From the NCBI RefSeq assembly GCF_036226525.1, contig NZ_CP108487.1:1736001-1800000 (forward strand): 64,000 bases of DNA. Direction: 5' to 3'. Shown here piece after piece: positions 45,190 to 51,777 of this stretch. The position numbers and the translations under genes were made by a program. The stretch's first letter is position 1. Each line of letters starts with the position of its first letter. Source of the DNA: Kribbella sp. NBC_01245. Its GTDB lineage: Bacteria; Actinomycetota; Actinomycetes; Propionibacteriales; Kribbellaceae. The notes below the pieces were generated by a model that worked only from the letters and a program-made list of their open reading frames with translations, was not told the DNA's origin and made no database searches.

Positions 45190-46467
45190 ATGAGCGATGC
45201 CGGCGAGGTCGAGCGGGTCTGGCGGGAAGAGCGCGGGCGGCTGCTGGCAGCGTTGGTACGGCGGTTCGGCGACCTCGACCTCGCCGAGGACGTCACCGCG
45301 GACGCGATCGAGGTGGCCCTGGAGCGTTGGCCGGTTGAAGGCGTACCGCCGAAGCCGGGTGCTTGGCTGATGACGACCGCCCGGCGTAAGGCGGTCGACC
45401 GGTTGCGGCGGGACAAGACGTACGCCGCGCGGCTGGCCGTGCACCAGGTGGACGCCGATCGCGCCGACCACGCGCCACCGGCCGACGCGGCTGGCTCGGA
45501 TGGCGGGCTCCCGGACGAGCGGCTCCAGTTGTTCTTCACCTGCGCTCATCCCGCTCTCCCCGCCGAAGACCGGATCGCGCTGACCCTGCGCTGCCTGGCG
45601 GGCTTGACCACTCCCGAAGTGGCGCGGGCGTTTTTGGTGCCGACGGCAACGATGGCCAAGCGGATCGTCCGGGCGAAGAAGAAGATCCGGGAGGCGCGCA
45701 TCCCGTTCCGCGTGCCAGGTCCGGACGAACTACCCGAGCGGCTGCCCGGCGTACTGCAGGTCGTCTACTCGATCTTCACCGAGGGGTACGCCGCCAGCTC
45801 CGGTCCAACCCTGCAACGGCTGGACGTCGCCGACGAGGCGATCCGGCTGGCGCGGATCCTCCGTCGACTGCTGCCCAACGAACGCGAGATCGCCGGGCTG
45901 CTCGCGTTGATGCTGCTCATCCACGCCCGGCGCGATGCCCGGACCGGCCCGGACGGCTCGTTGGTACTCCTCGACGAGCAAGACCGCGGCCGGTGGGACC
46001 GCGCGATGATCGAGGAAGGCCGCGCGCTGGTCGTGTCCGCGATCTCGGGCGGTCCGGTCGGCCCGTACGGCGTCCAGGCCGCGATCGCCGCGCTGCACGA
46101 CGAAGCCGCCGACGTCGCGACCACCGACTGGCCGCAAATCGTCGCCCTGTACGACGTACTGCTCGCGCTCACGCCGTCCCCGGTGGTCGCGCTCAACCGG
46201 GCGGCGGCCATCGCGATGCGTGACGGGCCCGAGGCCGGGTTGGCCCTGCTGGACGACCTGACGGATGAGCCGATTTTGCGCGGGTATCACCCGTACCTGG
46301 TCGCCCGGGCAGACCTGTTGCACCGGCTCAACCGACTACCCGAGGCCGCGGCGGCGTACCGGCAAGCCCTGGAATCGGCCGGCACGGACCCCGAACGCCT
46401 GCACCTCGAACGACGCCTCCACGCGATCCAGGAGTCAGGGCGCGGTGTCGCGGGTACCGAGGGCTAG
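45190..46467 (+). CDS. ECF42/SigI-like sigma factor with TPR-type C-terminal domain
   Basis: A 425-residue sigma factor. Region 2 is at about residues 5-75 (RRFGDLDLAEDVTADAIEVA, PGAWLMTTARRKAVDRLRRD), region 4 is at about 120-180 (LRCLAGLTTPEVARAFLVPT, MAKRIVRAKKKIREARIPF). A C-terminal helical extension of about 230 residues (FTEGYAASSG, LLALMLLIHARRDAR, RAAAIAMRDGPEAGL, LLHRLNRLPEAAAAYRQAL) resembles TPR repeats. Known ECF42 factors use this extension in place of an anti-sigma factor. The ATG follows the YCII gene by 10 bases; both probably form an autoregulated unit. Confidence 0.92.
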   Translation: MSDAGEVERVWREERGRLLAALVRRFGDLDLAEDVTADAIEVALERWPVEGVPPKPGAWLMTTARRKAVDRLRRDKTYAARLAVHQVDADRADHAPPADAAGSDGGLPDERLQLFFTCAHPALPAEDRIALTLRCLAGLTTPEVARAFLVPTATMAKRIVRAKKKIREARIPFRVPGPDELPERLPGVLQVVYSIFTEGYAASSGPTLQRLDVADEAIRLARILRRLLPNEREIAGLLALMLLIHARRDARTGPDGSLVLLDEQDRGRWDRAMIEEGRALVVSAISGGPVGPYGVQAAIAALHDEAADVATTDWPQIVALYDVLLALTPSPVVALNRAAAIAMRDGPEAGLALLDDLTDEPILRGYHPYLVARADLLHRLNRLPEAAAAYRQALESAGTDPERLHLERRLHAIQESGRGVAGTEG

Positions 46468-46500
46468 TAGACCCGTACGACTCTGGACCTAGGAGTTGAG

Positions 46501-46854
46501 ATGGCAGTCAAGCTGAACCGAGCGGCCTTCGACCACGCCAAGGGCCTGATCTCGAAGCACCAGGTGAGCAAGGACGAGCGCGACGACTGGAGCGAGCACC
46601 AGCCGACCGCTGACGAGGAGAACGAGTACCTCGAGCGCCACGGCTGGGACGACTACTCGCGCTGGTACCTCGGTGTGGACGACGAGATGGACGAGAAGAC
46701 CAAGGGCCACTACAAGTTCCCGTACGGCGACTTCCGCCGCCTCCACCGCTGCGGCCTGATCTCCGCCGAGTCCCGCGCGGCGCAGCAGGACTACGACGAC
46801 ATCACCAAGGCCACCGCCGAACTCCACGAACAGCTAGACGGCGAGCACGCGTGA
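46501..46854 (+). CDS. conserved hypothetical acidic protein
   Basis: A 117-residue soluble protein, strongly acidic, with many Asp/Glu and aromatic residues (ENEYLERHGWDDYSRWYLGV, KGHYKFPYGDFRRLHRCGLI). A good AGGAG ribosome-binding site lies before the ATG. I recall similar uncharacterised proteins in streptomycetes and relatives but no function. It follows the ECF42-like gene by 33 bases on the same strand and may be in the same transcript. The 118 bases after it, before the converging ArsR gene, hold nothing clear. Confidence 0.75.
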   Translation: MAVKLNRAAFDHAKGLISKHQVSKDERDDWSEHQPTADEENEYLERHGWDDYSRWYLGVDDEMDEKTKGHYKFPYGDFRRLHRCGLISAESRAAQQDYDDITKATAELHEQLDGEHA

Positions 46855-46972
46855 CTCACAGTTGACACGGTTGGCCGCGACGGCACGACCCACACCCGGC
46901 CACCCATGCCGCTGTCGCTTAACTCGCCGACCTGTATCGCGAAAGCGCGTGATTCGGCCTGGCTTTGTGGGG

Positions 46973-47275
46973 TCAGCAACAGGTCTGGAGGTAGGACTGG
47001 AGGTCTGCCAGGGCTGTCGCCGCGCCGTCGCGATCGGCCCGGTAGTAGACGGTTTTGCCTTCACGGCGAGAGGTGACGATGTGAGCGCGACGAAGGATGT
47101 CCAGTTGCTGCGAGGCGGATGACTGCCCTACGCCCGCGAGGTCGGCGACTTCGTTGACCGACAGCTCGGCGCCTTGGGCGAAGACCAGCATGATGCGCTG
47201 ACGGGTCGGGCTCGCGAGCGCCTTCAGGAACTCGTGCGTCTCGGCTCGCAGCTCTGTGGCCGGCGTTTCAGCCAT
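46973..47275 (-). CDS. ArsR/SmtB-family regulator 1
   Basis: A 100-residue winged-helix repressor: FLKALASPTRQRIMLVFAQG, then the HTH SVNEVADLAGVGQSSASQQL and wing RREGKTVYYRAD. It lacks the CxC metal site in helix 3 that the second ArsR of this locus has, but ends in a Cys-Cys pair (LQTCC), and C-terminal cysteines serve as the arsenic site in some ArsR proteins. It is divergent from a flavin monooxygenase, with an A/T-rich palindrome between them. An arsenic or other thiophilic ligand is plausible but unproven. Confidence 0.88.
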   Translation of the reverse strand: MAETPATELRAETHEFLKALASPTRQRIMLVFAQGAELSVNEVADLAGVGQSSASQQLDILRRAHIVTSRREGKTVYYRADRDGAATALADLQSYLQTCC

Positions 47276-47326
47276 CGATTCTCCTCCTTCCGTGGACAGG
47301 TCGAGACTAGCTCAAATCATCATTTC

Positions 47327-47347
47327 ATCATCTTTTAATATGATGAT
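47327..47347. promoter_or_regulatory. ArsR-type operator between ArsR 1 and flavin monooxygenase 1
   Basis: ATCATC, a 9-base A/T-rich centre, then GATGAT, preceded by another ATCATC-like half at 47318. This is the most A/T-rich stretch of the neighbourhood and has the form of ArsR/SmtB operators. It also contains a TTTAAT element that could be a -10. Confidence 0.6.
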
Positions 47348-47358
47348 ACGTTTGGATT

Positions 47359-48411
47359 ATGGCTCACTCCCCTTCGGTTGTTGTCATCGTCGGCGCCGGG
47401 CAGTCCGGACTTGCGGCAGCGAGTGCCGCCAAGGCCGCCGGCTTCCGACCACTGATCCTGGAGGCCGGCGAACGACCCGTCGGCTCCTGGCCGGCGTACT
47501 ACGACAGCCTCACGTTGTTCTCCCCCGCCAGGTACAGCGCCTTCCCGGGCGTCCCGCTTCCTGGCGACCCTGATCGCTACCCGTCCCGGGACGAGGTCGT
47601 CGCCTACCTCGAAGCGTTTGCGGCCACGCTGGACGTCGAGCTCCGTACTGGCGTACGCGTCGTCAAAGTCACCACCGCCGGTACGGGCTTCGCTGTTCAC
47701 ACGGAGAGTGGTGAGGTAGTTCAGGCTGCGGGAGTCGTCGCGGCCAGCGGCTCCTTTGGGAGCCCCTTCGTCCCGTCACTACCCGGCCTGGACGGCTTCA
47801 CCGGCGACGTACTGCATGTGGCGGGTTATCGCAGACCTAAGTCGTACGCCGGCCAGCGGGTCGTAGTAGTCGGTGCAGGCAACTCTGCCGTCCAAGTCGC
47901 CTACGAACTCGCAGACGTCGCCACGGTGACACTGGCCGTGCGTAGACCCGTCCAGTTCATCCCGCAGGTCCGTGGTGGCCGTGACATGCACTATTGGCTG
48001 ACGAAATTGCGTATCGACCTACTGCCGCCCGCCGTACTCTCGCGGGTCATACGCGGCACTCCCGTCTTCGACACCGGCGAATACCGCGCCGCGCTCGCGT
48101 CGGGCCGGTACCGCCAGCGTCCGATGTTCAGTGGCTTCGACGGCGACCACGTGGTCTGGCCGGACGGTGAGCGGGAACGGGCCGACACGGTCATCCTGGC
48201 GACCGGCTATCGCCCGAACGTCGACTATCTGGAACCACTTGGCGCTCTCGACACCGCCGGGCTGCCGCTGCACAAGGGCGGGGTTTCACTGACGCATCCC
48301 GGCTTGGTCTATGCCGGACTGGAGTTCCAGCGTTCGTTCTCGTCGAACACCCTGCGCGGCGTACACCGCGACGCGACCCACGTCATCGCCGCACTGAAGG
48401 CTCATCTCTAG
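47359..48411 (+). CDS. flavin-binding monooxygenase 1 (ArsO-like)
   Basis: A 350-residue NAD(P)H/FAD monooxygenase. FAD motif VVVIVGAGQSGLAAASAAKA, GERPVGSWPAYYDSLTLFSP (the G-x-W of flavin-containing monooxygenases), NADP motif RVVVVGAGNSAVQVAYELAD and the late ATGYRPN block. Size and order match ArsO-type proteins that accompany arsR genes. ArsO-like enzymes are not the same as ArsH, and their exact reaction is poorly known. Divergent from ArsR 1, whose operator overlaps its promoter region. No arsenate reductase, ACR3/ArsB pump or methyltransferase lies nearby. Confidence 0.82.
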   Translation: MAHSPSVVVIVGAGQSGLAAASAAKAAGFRPLILEAGERPVGSWPAYYDSLTLFSPARYSAFPGVPLPGDPDRYPSRDEVVAYLEAFAATLDVELRTGVRVVKVTTAGTGFAVHTESGEVVQAAGVVAASGSFGSPFVPSLPGLDGFTGDVLHVAGYRRPKSYAGQRVVVVGAGNSAVQVAYELADVATVTLAVRRPVQFIPQVRGGRDMHYWLTKLRIDLLPPAVLSRVIRGTPVFDTGEYRAALASGRYRQRPMFSGFDGDHVVWPDGERERADTVILATGYRPNVDYLEPLGALDTAGLPLHKGGVSLTHPGLVYAGLEFQRSFSSNTLRGVHRDATHVIAALKAHL

Positions 48412-48426
48412 GGACCGCCTTGCCTG

Positions 48427-48445
48427 TTGATTCGATATAAGTCAA
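48427..48445. promoter_or_regulatory. possible ArsR-type operator upstream of ArsR 2
   Basis: TTGA, 11 bases of A/T-rich sequence, TCAA, 9 bases before the ATG of the second arsR-like gene. The shape is right for the family but the arms are short. No ribosome-binding site is visible before the ATG, so the mRNA may be leaderless. Confidence 0.35.
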
Positions 48446-48454
48446 GATAGACGC

Positions 48455-48814
48455 ATGTCGAAGCAGGAGATTCCCTTGGAACGCAGCGGTGGGTGCTGCA
48501 CGCCGATCTCGGTGGCCGCGCTGGACTCGACCGCCGCCGCCGATGGTGCAGCGGCGTTCAAGGCACTCTCCGACCCGATCCGGCTCAGGCTGATGTCGAT
48601 CATCGCATCATCGGGTGACGAGGTCTGTGTCTGCGACATCACTCCGCATTTCGAGGTCAGCGGACCGACGATCTCCCACCACCTGCGGGTCCTTCGCGAG
48701 GCCGGGCTCGTGGATTGCGAGCGCCGCGGCACCTGGGTCTACTACTGGTCCATCCCCGAGCGTCTCACCTGGGTATCCACGCTGCTGTCCGTGCCGGAGA
48801 CCGCCGGCGCCTGA
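48455..48814 (+). CDS. ArsR-family arsenic-type repressor 2
   Basis: A 119-residue ArsR protein. FKALSDPIRLRLMSIIAS opens the winged helix; DEVCVCDITPHFEVSGPTIS holds the CxC metal site in the recognition-helix region, as in classical arsenite sensors (CVCDL). The HTH and wing follow (SHHLRVLREAGLVDCERRGT). The N terminus has a further Cys-Cys pair (GGCCTP). This is the best evidence that the cluster responds to arsenite or antimonite. It precedes the second flavin monooxygenase by about 140 bases. Confidence 0.9.
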   Translation: MSKQEIPLERSGGCCTPISVAALDSTAAADGAAAFKALSDPIRLRLMSIIASSGDEVCVCDITPHFEVSGPTISHHLRVLREAGLVDCERRGTWVYYWSIPERLTWVSTLLSVPETAGA

Positions 48815-48956
48815 GCGCGCCCATCCCCTCAAACCCAGCTGGAGCTCTGCCTGTGACCGACCTCGTCTTCGAGTTCGAAGCCACCGACGAAACCCGCGCC
48901 TGACCTTGACGTCCTCGGCCTCCCAGGTGTCCTCGGCGTCGTTGGCCTCCCAGCGC

Positions 48957-50066
48957 GTGCGAGTGGCCGTCATTGGTGGCGGTCAGGCGGGGCTCGCGAC
49001 CGGGTTCTACCTGCGCCGGGCGGGGCTCGTCCCTGGTGTGGACTTCGTGATCCTCGATGCGGCCGAGCAGCCGGGCGGCGCGTGGGCGCGGATGTGGCCG
49101 ACGCTGCGCACCTTCTCCCCCGCCCAGTACTCGTCGCTACCCGGCTGGATGATGCCCTCGTACGCCGGGTATCCGCCGGCCGGACACGTCGTCGACTACC
49201 TCACGCGGTATGAGGAGCGGTACGACTTGTCGGTCCAGCGCCCCGTACGCGTCCATCGCGTCGAACGGGCCGACGGCGGCCTGCTCGTACGTACCGACAA
49301 GGGTGATTGGCTCGCCGAACACGTCGTCTCGGCGACAGGCACTTGGTCGCGCCCCTTCTTCCCGACGTACCCGGGTCGCTTTCGCGGCCAGCAACTCCAC
49401 ACCGCCCAATACCACCGGGCCGCCGACTTCGCCGGCCAACGAGTCGCCATCATCGGCGGCGGAAACTCGGCCGCCCAAATCCTCGCCGAGGTGTCCGCGG
49501 TAGCCGATACAACCTGGCTGACCCAACGCCCACCCCGCTTCCTCCCGGATGACGTCGACGGGCGCGCCCTCTTCAACCTCGCCACCGCCCGCCGCCAGGC
49601 CCTCGCAACACCAGCCGGCTCGACGACCTCAACCAGTACAACGGCCTCAGCGAGTACAACGGCCTCAGCGAGTACGACGGCCGCGGGCAGTACGACGGCC
49701 GCGGGCGTTGGCGGCCTTGGCGACATCGTCATGGTCGAGGCCGTCCGCGAAGCCCGCGCCCGCGGCGTACTGGACGCACACCCGATGCTCACCCACCTGA
49801 CCGACACGGGCTTCTCCTTGCCCGACGGCACCGACCAGCAGGTCGACACCATCATCTGGTGCACCGGGTTCCGCCCCGCCCTCGCCCACCTCGCCCCGCT
49901 CGCCCTCCGCGAACGCGACGGCCGCATCGCCACCGCCGAAACCCAAGCCCTGAGGGAATCCCGGCTCCACTTGGTCGGCTACGGCGACTGGACCGGTCCA
50001 GCCTCCGCCACCCTCATCGGCGTAGGCCAAACCACCCGCCCCCTGGCCGCCGCCCTGACCAATTGA
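48957..50066 (+). CDS. flavin-binding monooxygenase 2 (ArsO-like) with internal 18-bp repeat expansion
   Basis: About 369 residues, same family as monooxygenase 1: FAD motif VAVIGGGQAGLATGFYLRRA, GGAWARMWPTLRTFSPAQYS, NADP motif RVAIIGGGNSAAQILAEVSA, late CTGFRPAL. In the middle (about residues 220-250) the sequence turns into a run of S-T-T-A-x-x hexads encoded by perfect 18-bp tandem repeats, absent from copy 1. The start is uncertain: GTG 48957 puts the FAD motif at the N terminus, but TTG 48906 and GTG 48927 are also in frame and none has a good ribosome-binding site. It is followed by a strong terminator. Confidence 0.82.
   Translation: MRVAVIGGGQAGLATGFYLRRAGLVPGVDFVILDAAEQPGGAWARMWPTLRTFSPAQYSSLPGWMMPSYAGYPPAGHVVDYLTRYEERYDLSVQRPVRVHRVERADGGLLVRTDKGDWLAEHVVSATGTWSRPFFPTYPGRFRGQQLHTAQYHRAADFAGQRVAIIGGGNSAAQILAEVSAVADTTWLTQRPPRFLPDDVDGRALFNLATARRQALATPAGSTTSTSTTASASTTASASTTAAGSTTAAGVGGLGDIVMVEAVREARARGVLDAHPMLTHLTDTGFSLPDGTDQQVDTIIWCTGFRPALAHLAPLALRERDGRIATAETQALRESRLHLVGYGDWTGPASATLIGVGQTTRPLAAALTN
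49635..49706 (+). repeat. four tandem 18-bp repeats within flavin monooxygenase 2
   Basis: Two identical units starting AGTACAACGG, then two identical units starting AGTACGACGG, preceded by a degenerate fifth unit at 49617. They encode Ser-Thr-Thr-Ala plus two small residues. Copy number is likely to vary by slippage. Confidence 0.9.
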
Positions 50067-50088
50067 GGTGGCAGACGCGCCGAACGGC

Positions 50089-50118
50089 GGTAGCCGCACT
50101 CGGGTGAGTGCGGCTACC
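50089..50118. terminator. strong bidirectional hairpin terminator
   Basis: A perfect 13-bp stem (GGTAGCCGCACTC with GAGTGCGGCTACC) closes on a 4-base GGGT loop, 22 bases after the monooxygenase 2 stop and 52 bases beyond the converging serine hydrolase stop. Confidence 0.8.
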
Positions 50119-50170
50119 ACTTGTGTACGACGCTCGCGCAACAGCCGGCGGTCGTTCGGCTTCGTTGGTG

Positions 50171-51337
50171 TTACTTGCCTGCGTTGTAGGCGTTGATGAG
50201 GACGGTGCAGGGTGAGACGCCGCCACGGTTCTGGCTGTTGAAGAGAACGCTCGCCTCGACACCACCCGGGAACTTGGCGTGGCAGGTGTTCAGTTCAGTG
50301 CCGTTGAACTGCAGCAGACCGTCGTGCCAGTAGATGCCGGTGTTCGATCCACTGTTGGAACCGCCACGCCAGCCCAGCTTCAGGCTGTCCATCTGCAGAC
50401 GAACGGCGGGCGAGATGATGGTGCCGTGGGCCAGGTGTGCCTGCCAGCGGACCAGGTCCATGGCCGACAGGTGCAGACCACGGTGTCCGGCGCACTGTTC
50501 AAAACCCACGCCGCTGAGCTGGTAGAAGACTCCGCCGTTGGCGACGTCGTTCACGTTGTAGGCCAGCGCCGCGGTGGACGGGTTGGCTGAGATACAAGAG
50601 GTCGGCGCGATGCCGGCCGGTGCGAGCAGCCGCTCGTTCACGTAGTTCAGAGCCCAGAGACCCGAGTTGGTCGAGGAGACCACCGGCACGCCGCGGTTCG
50701 GCTCAACGTCCCGCCACAAGCGCGGGATGATCAGCCGAAGGACGGCGTAGTTCATGTTCGTGTAGAGCCCCGGCGACGGAACCGTCAACTTGAGACCCAC
50801 AGCGAACTCAACGCCGGTGTATGACTTGTTGTACTGCGCGAGCTGCGCGGCGGTCAGAGTCTGCTCCAGCTGCTCCAGGCCAGAGGTGTGGTTGAGCAGG
50901 TGCCGGAAGGTCACCTTGTCCCAACTCGCGTCCGCCTTCTGCTGGAAGCTGAGCGGCAGGAACGGCATGATCGGCGAGTTGACCGTGAGACCCGGCGTCT
51001 TCTCGATCAGCTTCTGCACGGCGACCGCGGTGAAGTTCTTGGTGGAACTGGCGATCTCCATCCGGGTGGTCGAGGTGAAGTTGACGTTGCCATCCGGTCC
51101 CGTGCGGGCCTTGCCGGCGCTGCCCGAGGTGGCGTACTGGCCGTTCTCGGCGATGGCATACGCGAAGCCGACCGTGTTGCCACCACCGAGCGCCTTGGCG
51201 ATCGAGGCGCCCATGGCGCTGGTGTCGACGCTCGGATCGACGATGACGTCAGCGGAAGCCTGCGTGGCGGTGGCCCCGATGGCGGTAAGCAGAGCGGCCG
51301 CTGTGGCGACCGTGGCAATGGTGCGTCGGATGAACAT
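50171..51337 (-). CDS. secreted serine hydrolase (beta-lactamase/D-Ala-D-Ala carboxypeptidase fold)
   Basis: A 388-residue exported protein. Signal peptide at about 1-30 (MFIRRTIATVATAAALLTAI, cleavage after ASA). Catalytic motifs of class C-like serine hydrolases: SxxK in IASSTKNFTA, YxN in LYTNMNYAVLRL. The third motif is likely HDG in IYWHDGLLQF. Four or more cysteines in the mature part (SCISANP, EQCAGHRG, NTCHAKF, SPCTVLI) suggest disulfides. The ATG at 51337 has a good AGGGGGAA site. A further ATG at 51541 with a perfect AAGGAGG would add 68 residues, but that stretch has weak codon bias. Peptidase, esterase or beta-lactamase activity cannot be told apart. Confidence 0.83.
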   Translation of the reverse strand: MFIRRTIATVATAAALLTAIGATATQASADVIVDPSVDTSAMGASIAKALGGGNTVGFAYAIAENGQYATSGSAGKARTGPDGNVNFTSTTRMEIASSTKNFTAVAVQKLIEKTPGLTVNSPIMPFLPLSFQQKADASWDKVTFRHLLNHTSGLEQLEQTLTAAQLAQYNKSYTGVEFAVGLKLTVPSPGLYTNMNYAVLRLIIPRLWRDVEPNRGVPVVSSTNSGLWALNYVNERLLAPAGIAPTSCISANPSTAALAYNVNDVANGGVFYQLSGVGFEQCAGHRGLHLSAMDLVRWQAHLAHGTIISPAVRLQMDSLKLGWRGGSNSGSNTGIYWHDGLLQFNGTELNTCHAKFPGGVEASVLFNSQNRGGVSPCTVLINAYNAGK

Positions 51338-51565
51338 TTTTCGTTTCCCCCTGGTCCGGCACCGGCTGTCCCGATGTCTCGTCACAACCTTCGCCGTGCA
51401 ACCACCCTTCACGCATGAGGGACCACCCCTCATCCCCCCAACTGGGGGTACGCACATCTCCATCCCCTGCCCACCATCAGTCCGCGCGCCCGAAGCCTGC
51501 ACGAGCGGTCTGCCTAGTTCGCTCCCTAGTTCGCTCTTCATGTTCTGCCTCCTTGACGCGCCTCG

Positions 51566-51598
51566 CCTGGGCCCCGGTTCGGTGGTCCGGGGCCCAGG
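51566..51598 (-). promoter_or_regulatory. strong hairpin followed by a perfect Shine-Dalgarno, upstream of the serine hydrolase
   Basis: CCTGGGCCCCGG pairs with CCGGGGCCCAGG around 9 bases. On the minus strand it is followed at 9 bases by AAGGAGG and then ATG at 51541. The 440 bases between the serine hydrolase and the DUF222 gene hold no other coding signal. The structure may be an mRNA-stabilising 5' hairpin or an attenuator, or may terminate leftward read-through. Confidence 0.5.
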
Positions 51599-51741
51599 GT
51601 CAGTGGCTCACGGCAACCACCGACACCAACCTCGTCAGTCCGCTCTGGGGAAGCCCGCTGACTAGGTCGGCGCAGAGAATGTACGGCTTTCCGGTGCGGA
51701 TATCCGGGCAGAAATTGCCTTGTGGATAACGACTTTCGGGT

Positions 51742-51770
51742 TTGGACCGGTCTGCGCGGTCGACTATAAT
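51742..51770 (+). promoter_or_regulatory. near-consensus sigma-70 promoter for the DUF222/HNH gene
   Basis: TTGGAC at 51742-51747, exactly 17 bases, then the perfect -10 TATAAT at 51765-51770. The expected start is at 51777 or 51778, which is the A of the ATG. No ribosome-binding site is present, so the mRNA should be leaderless. Confidence 0.8.
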
Positions 51771-51777
51771 CGAGCAC

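Noticed and set aside
48853..48903. 16-codon open frame (GTG start) between ArsR 2 and flavin monooxygenase 2
   Set aside because: No ribosome-binding site and too short to judge; it may be chance or a leader peptide, so it was not annotated.
49635..49706. Tandem 18-bp repeats as a CRISPR array
   Set aside because: Units are contiguous without spacers and keep the reading frame of an enzyme.
51338..51541. 68-residue N-terminal extension of the secreted serine hydrolase
   Set aside because: Third-position GC is clearly lower than in real genes here, and it would bury the signal peptide; kept only as a finding about the leader.
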